Source of the DNA: Aquimarina rhabdastrellae
GTDB taxonomy: Bacteria > Bacteroidota > Bacteroidia > Flavobacteriales > Flavobacteriaceae
Direction of reading: 5' to 3'
Assembly: GCA_947387485.1 (NCBI GenBank)
Contig: CANDNT010000001.1
Span: 372,001 to 436,000 of the forward strand
Length of the DNA: 64,000 bases
Below the pieces are notes generated by a model. It saw only the letters and a list, made by a program, of their open reading frames with translations, made no database searches and was not told the DNA's origin. Both the position numbers and the translations under genes were made by a program. This document shows positions 62,527 to 64,000 of the stretch, in pieces (positions within the stretch are counted from its first letter, which is position 1; each line of letters starts with the position of its first letter).

Positions 62527-63684
62527 ATGAATTTAAATTCACATACTGCTGATATAAATTATTTGTATGAACTTTCTATGGCTATTGGTAACTCCTTAGA
62601 TTATCAAGGCAATTGTAATCATTTTCTACAACTTTTACTTGCAAGAAAAAGTCTAAGTTCTTGTTGGATCTATAGAAAGGATAAAGAACATTATACTCTA
62701 TCCTACTCTTATCCTAACCCAAATAAAATCAAATATTCAAAATCTATTACTAAGATTCTAGATCAACTCCTTTATGGTGTTAATGCTGTAATTCTAGAAA
62801 TCACTACAGATATCATTCAAATAGCTCCTATCCCTATCCAACAGGGATCCGTTTTGATCTTTGACTTACAATCGCAAGGGATACTGTTTTTACACAGTAC
62901 GCAAAAAGATGCTTTTTTACCAAAAGATATTAGTCAATTAAAACCTATAATGAATAAATTCATACTCTCTCTAGAAGCCTGTGAATCATTTACTCGCAAT
63001 GAAAATTTACTCAATAAGCTTGCCATGCAAAATAGAGAGTTAAACGATTATGCGCATATCGTATCACACGATCTTAAGTCTCCATTACGTAATATTTATA
63101 CGTTATTGCACTGGATTAGTGAAGATACATCTCAACCTCTGGATAAATTAACTAAACAATACTTTGATCGCATAGGTAAAAATGTTGAAAAAATGGATAC
63201 TTTAATTAGTGGAATTCTAGAGTATTCAACGCTGGATAAACGTAAAAAAGACAAACGTATCATTGACCTTTATCAATTGCTTAATGAAGTTATTTTACTA
63301 TTAACGATTCCATCTCATATAAGTATTAAAATTCCTCCTACACTCCCCAAAATCATTGCAGATCCAATCGATATCAAACAAATCTTTTATAATTTACTTA
63401 TGAATGCTATAAAAAGTATTGATAAACCTCTAGGAACTATCAAAATTGAAGCTGTTGATACTACAGAGTGTTGGCAATTTAAAATTATTGATAACGGAAA
63501 AGGAATTGAAGAAAAATATTTTCAAAAAATATTTCAGGTATTCCAAAAACTTGAAGATAATAGTATGAGTAATGGAATGGGATTAGCTATGACGCAAAAA
63601 ATAGTTGCGCATTATGGAGGTACAATAACTGTAGCTTCAAAAAAAGACGAAGGCAGTATTTTTAGTTTTAATTTAAAAAAATAA
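62527..63684 (+). CDS. FIST-associated sensor histidine kinase
   Basis: 385 aa. A GAF-like N-terminal region (about 10-155; GNCNHFLQLLLARKSLSSCW) is followed by a coiled coil, HisKA with DYAHIVSHDLKSPLRNIYTL (His181) and HATPase (IFYNLLMNAIKSI, IDNGKGIEE, SNGMGLAMTQK). It corresponds to NahK-type kinases partnered with NosP. Its phospho-acceptor motif is nearly the same as in the other two kinases of the cluster. The Hpt gene starts 3 nt after it. Confidence 0.9.
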   Translation: MNLNSHTADINYLYELSMAIGNSLDYQGNCNHFLQLLLARKSLSSCWIYRKDKEHYTLSYSYPNPNKIKYSKSITKILDQLLYGVNAVILEITTDIIQIAPIPIQQGSVLIFDLQSQGILFLHSTQKDAFLPKDISQLKPIMNKFILSLEACESFTRNENLLNKLAMQNRELNDYAHIVSHDLKSPLRNIYTLLHWISEDTSQPLDKLTKQYFDRIGKNVEKMDTLISGILEYSTLDKRKKDKRIIDLYQLLNEVILLLTIPSHISIKIPPTLPKIIADPIDIKQIFYNLLMNAIKSIDKPLGTIKIEAVDTTECWQFKIIDNGKGIEEKYFQKIFQVFQKLEDNSMSNGMGLAMTQKIVAHYGGTITVASKKDEGSIFSFNLKK

Positions 63685-63687
63685 TCT

Positions 63688-64000
63688 ATGACCTTACAAC
63701 CTAATTTAAACTATATAAACGAATTATCTGGTGATGATGAATTATTCAAAAAGAAATTAATTTCGATTTTCAAAAAAGAATTTCCTGAAGAGAAAACAGT
63801 TTTTTTACAAAACTATACTACACAAAAATGGAAAGACGCTGCTGAAAATGTACACAAACTCAAACACAAAATAGGGATGCTTGGTCTAGAAGAAGCTTAT
63901 CAAGTTGCTATTGATTTTGAAAACGAATTATTAGCTCATAAAAACACTTTATTTCCAAAATTTATGTTAATTTTAGATAACATAGAGGATTTTATACTTC
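63688..64000 (+). CDS. Hpt domain protein, 3' end outside window
   Basis: 104 codons read to the edge. TLQPNLNYINELSGDDELFK opens it, and NVHKLKHKIGMLGLEEAYQV contains the phosphotransfer His56 with the usual A/V-H-x-L-K-x-K pattern. A stand-alone Hpt after the kinases completes a multistep relay (kinase, receiver at 59237, Hpt). Its final regulator should lie just outside the window. Confidence 0.85.
   Translation, partial: MTLQPNLNYINELSGDDELFKKKLISIFKKEFPEEKTVFLQNYTTQKWKDAAENVHKLKHKIGMLGLEEAYQVAIDFENELLAHKNTLFPKFMLILDNIEDFIL

Overview
The window comes from a low-GC member of the Bacteroidota, most likely a marine Flavobacteriaceae; the genus cannot be fixed from the sequence alone. Evidence: promoters of the TTTG-N19-TAnnTTTG type (clear upstream of rpsF and pcm), many Bacteroidota-restricted families (DUF4270, DUF5916, DUF6146, TIGR02757, fused CrtYcd lycopene cyclase), a his operon in the order G-D-C-B-H-A-F-IE, and very AT-rich spacers. 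I see no insertion sequence, integrase, prophage, tRNA, rRNA operon or CRISPR array, so most of the window reads as vertically inherited chromosome.

Layout. 1-5200 (minus strand): a PLP decarboxylase cut by the window edge, a small beta-barrel protein, an operon of three DUF2589 paralogues plus a tiny zinc ribbon, and an L,D-transpeptidase-like protein. 5500-6500: RNase P RNA and pcm. 6800-16050 (plus): two dehydrogenases, DUF1015, YggS, a DnaQ-like/GIY-YIG nuclease fusion, a transglutaminase-like protein, a voltage-gated-type K+ channel and miaA. 17000-21400 (minus): a carotenoid operon headed by a CarH-like B12-binding MerR regulator. 21600-25700 (minus): a LytS/LytTR pair, a small lipoprotein and a Kelch lipoprotein with its beta-barrel partner. 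25900-45100: mixed housekeeping and envelope genes (MFS, ppk1, folE, msrA, LolD-like ATPase, several DUFs). 45100-52350 (minus): the complete his operon with a His-rich leader peptide and attenuator. 52500-55250: OmpA-type protein, a small HhH protein, then rplI-rpsR-rpsF.

55370-64000 (plus) is the most unusual part: a LytTR regulator, a pseudo-receiver, a tiny cationic ORF, a PAS/PAS/GAF histidine kinase, an intact single-domain receiver, then a tightly packed run of H-NOX (haem NO sensor), PAS kinase, FIST/NosP-type protein (second NO-sensor family), another kinase and an Hpt protein cut by the window edge. Two NO-sensor families, each followed by its own kinase with a closely related phospho-acceptor domain, appear to feed one receiver/Hpt relay. 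Pairs of 21-bp-spaced direct repeats, the geometry expected for LytTR regulators, lie upstream of both receiver genes.

Other highlights: an inverted repeat with 17/18-nt arms upstream of the carotenoid regulator; a perfect 16-bp palindrome upstream of the DUF2589 operon; and a family of short dispersed intergenic repeats, two of which flank a structured non-coding element at 43.3-43.6 kb. All functional calls are from reading the sequence; no database search was run.
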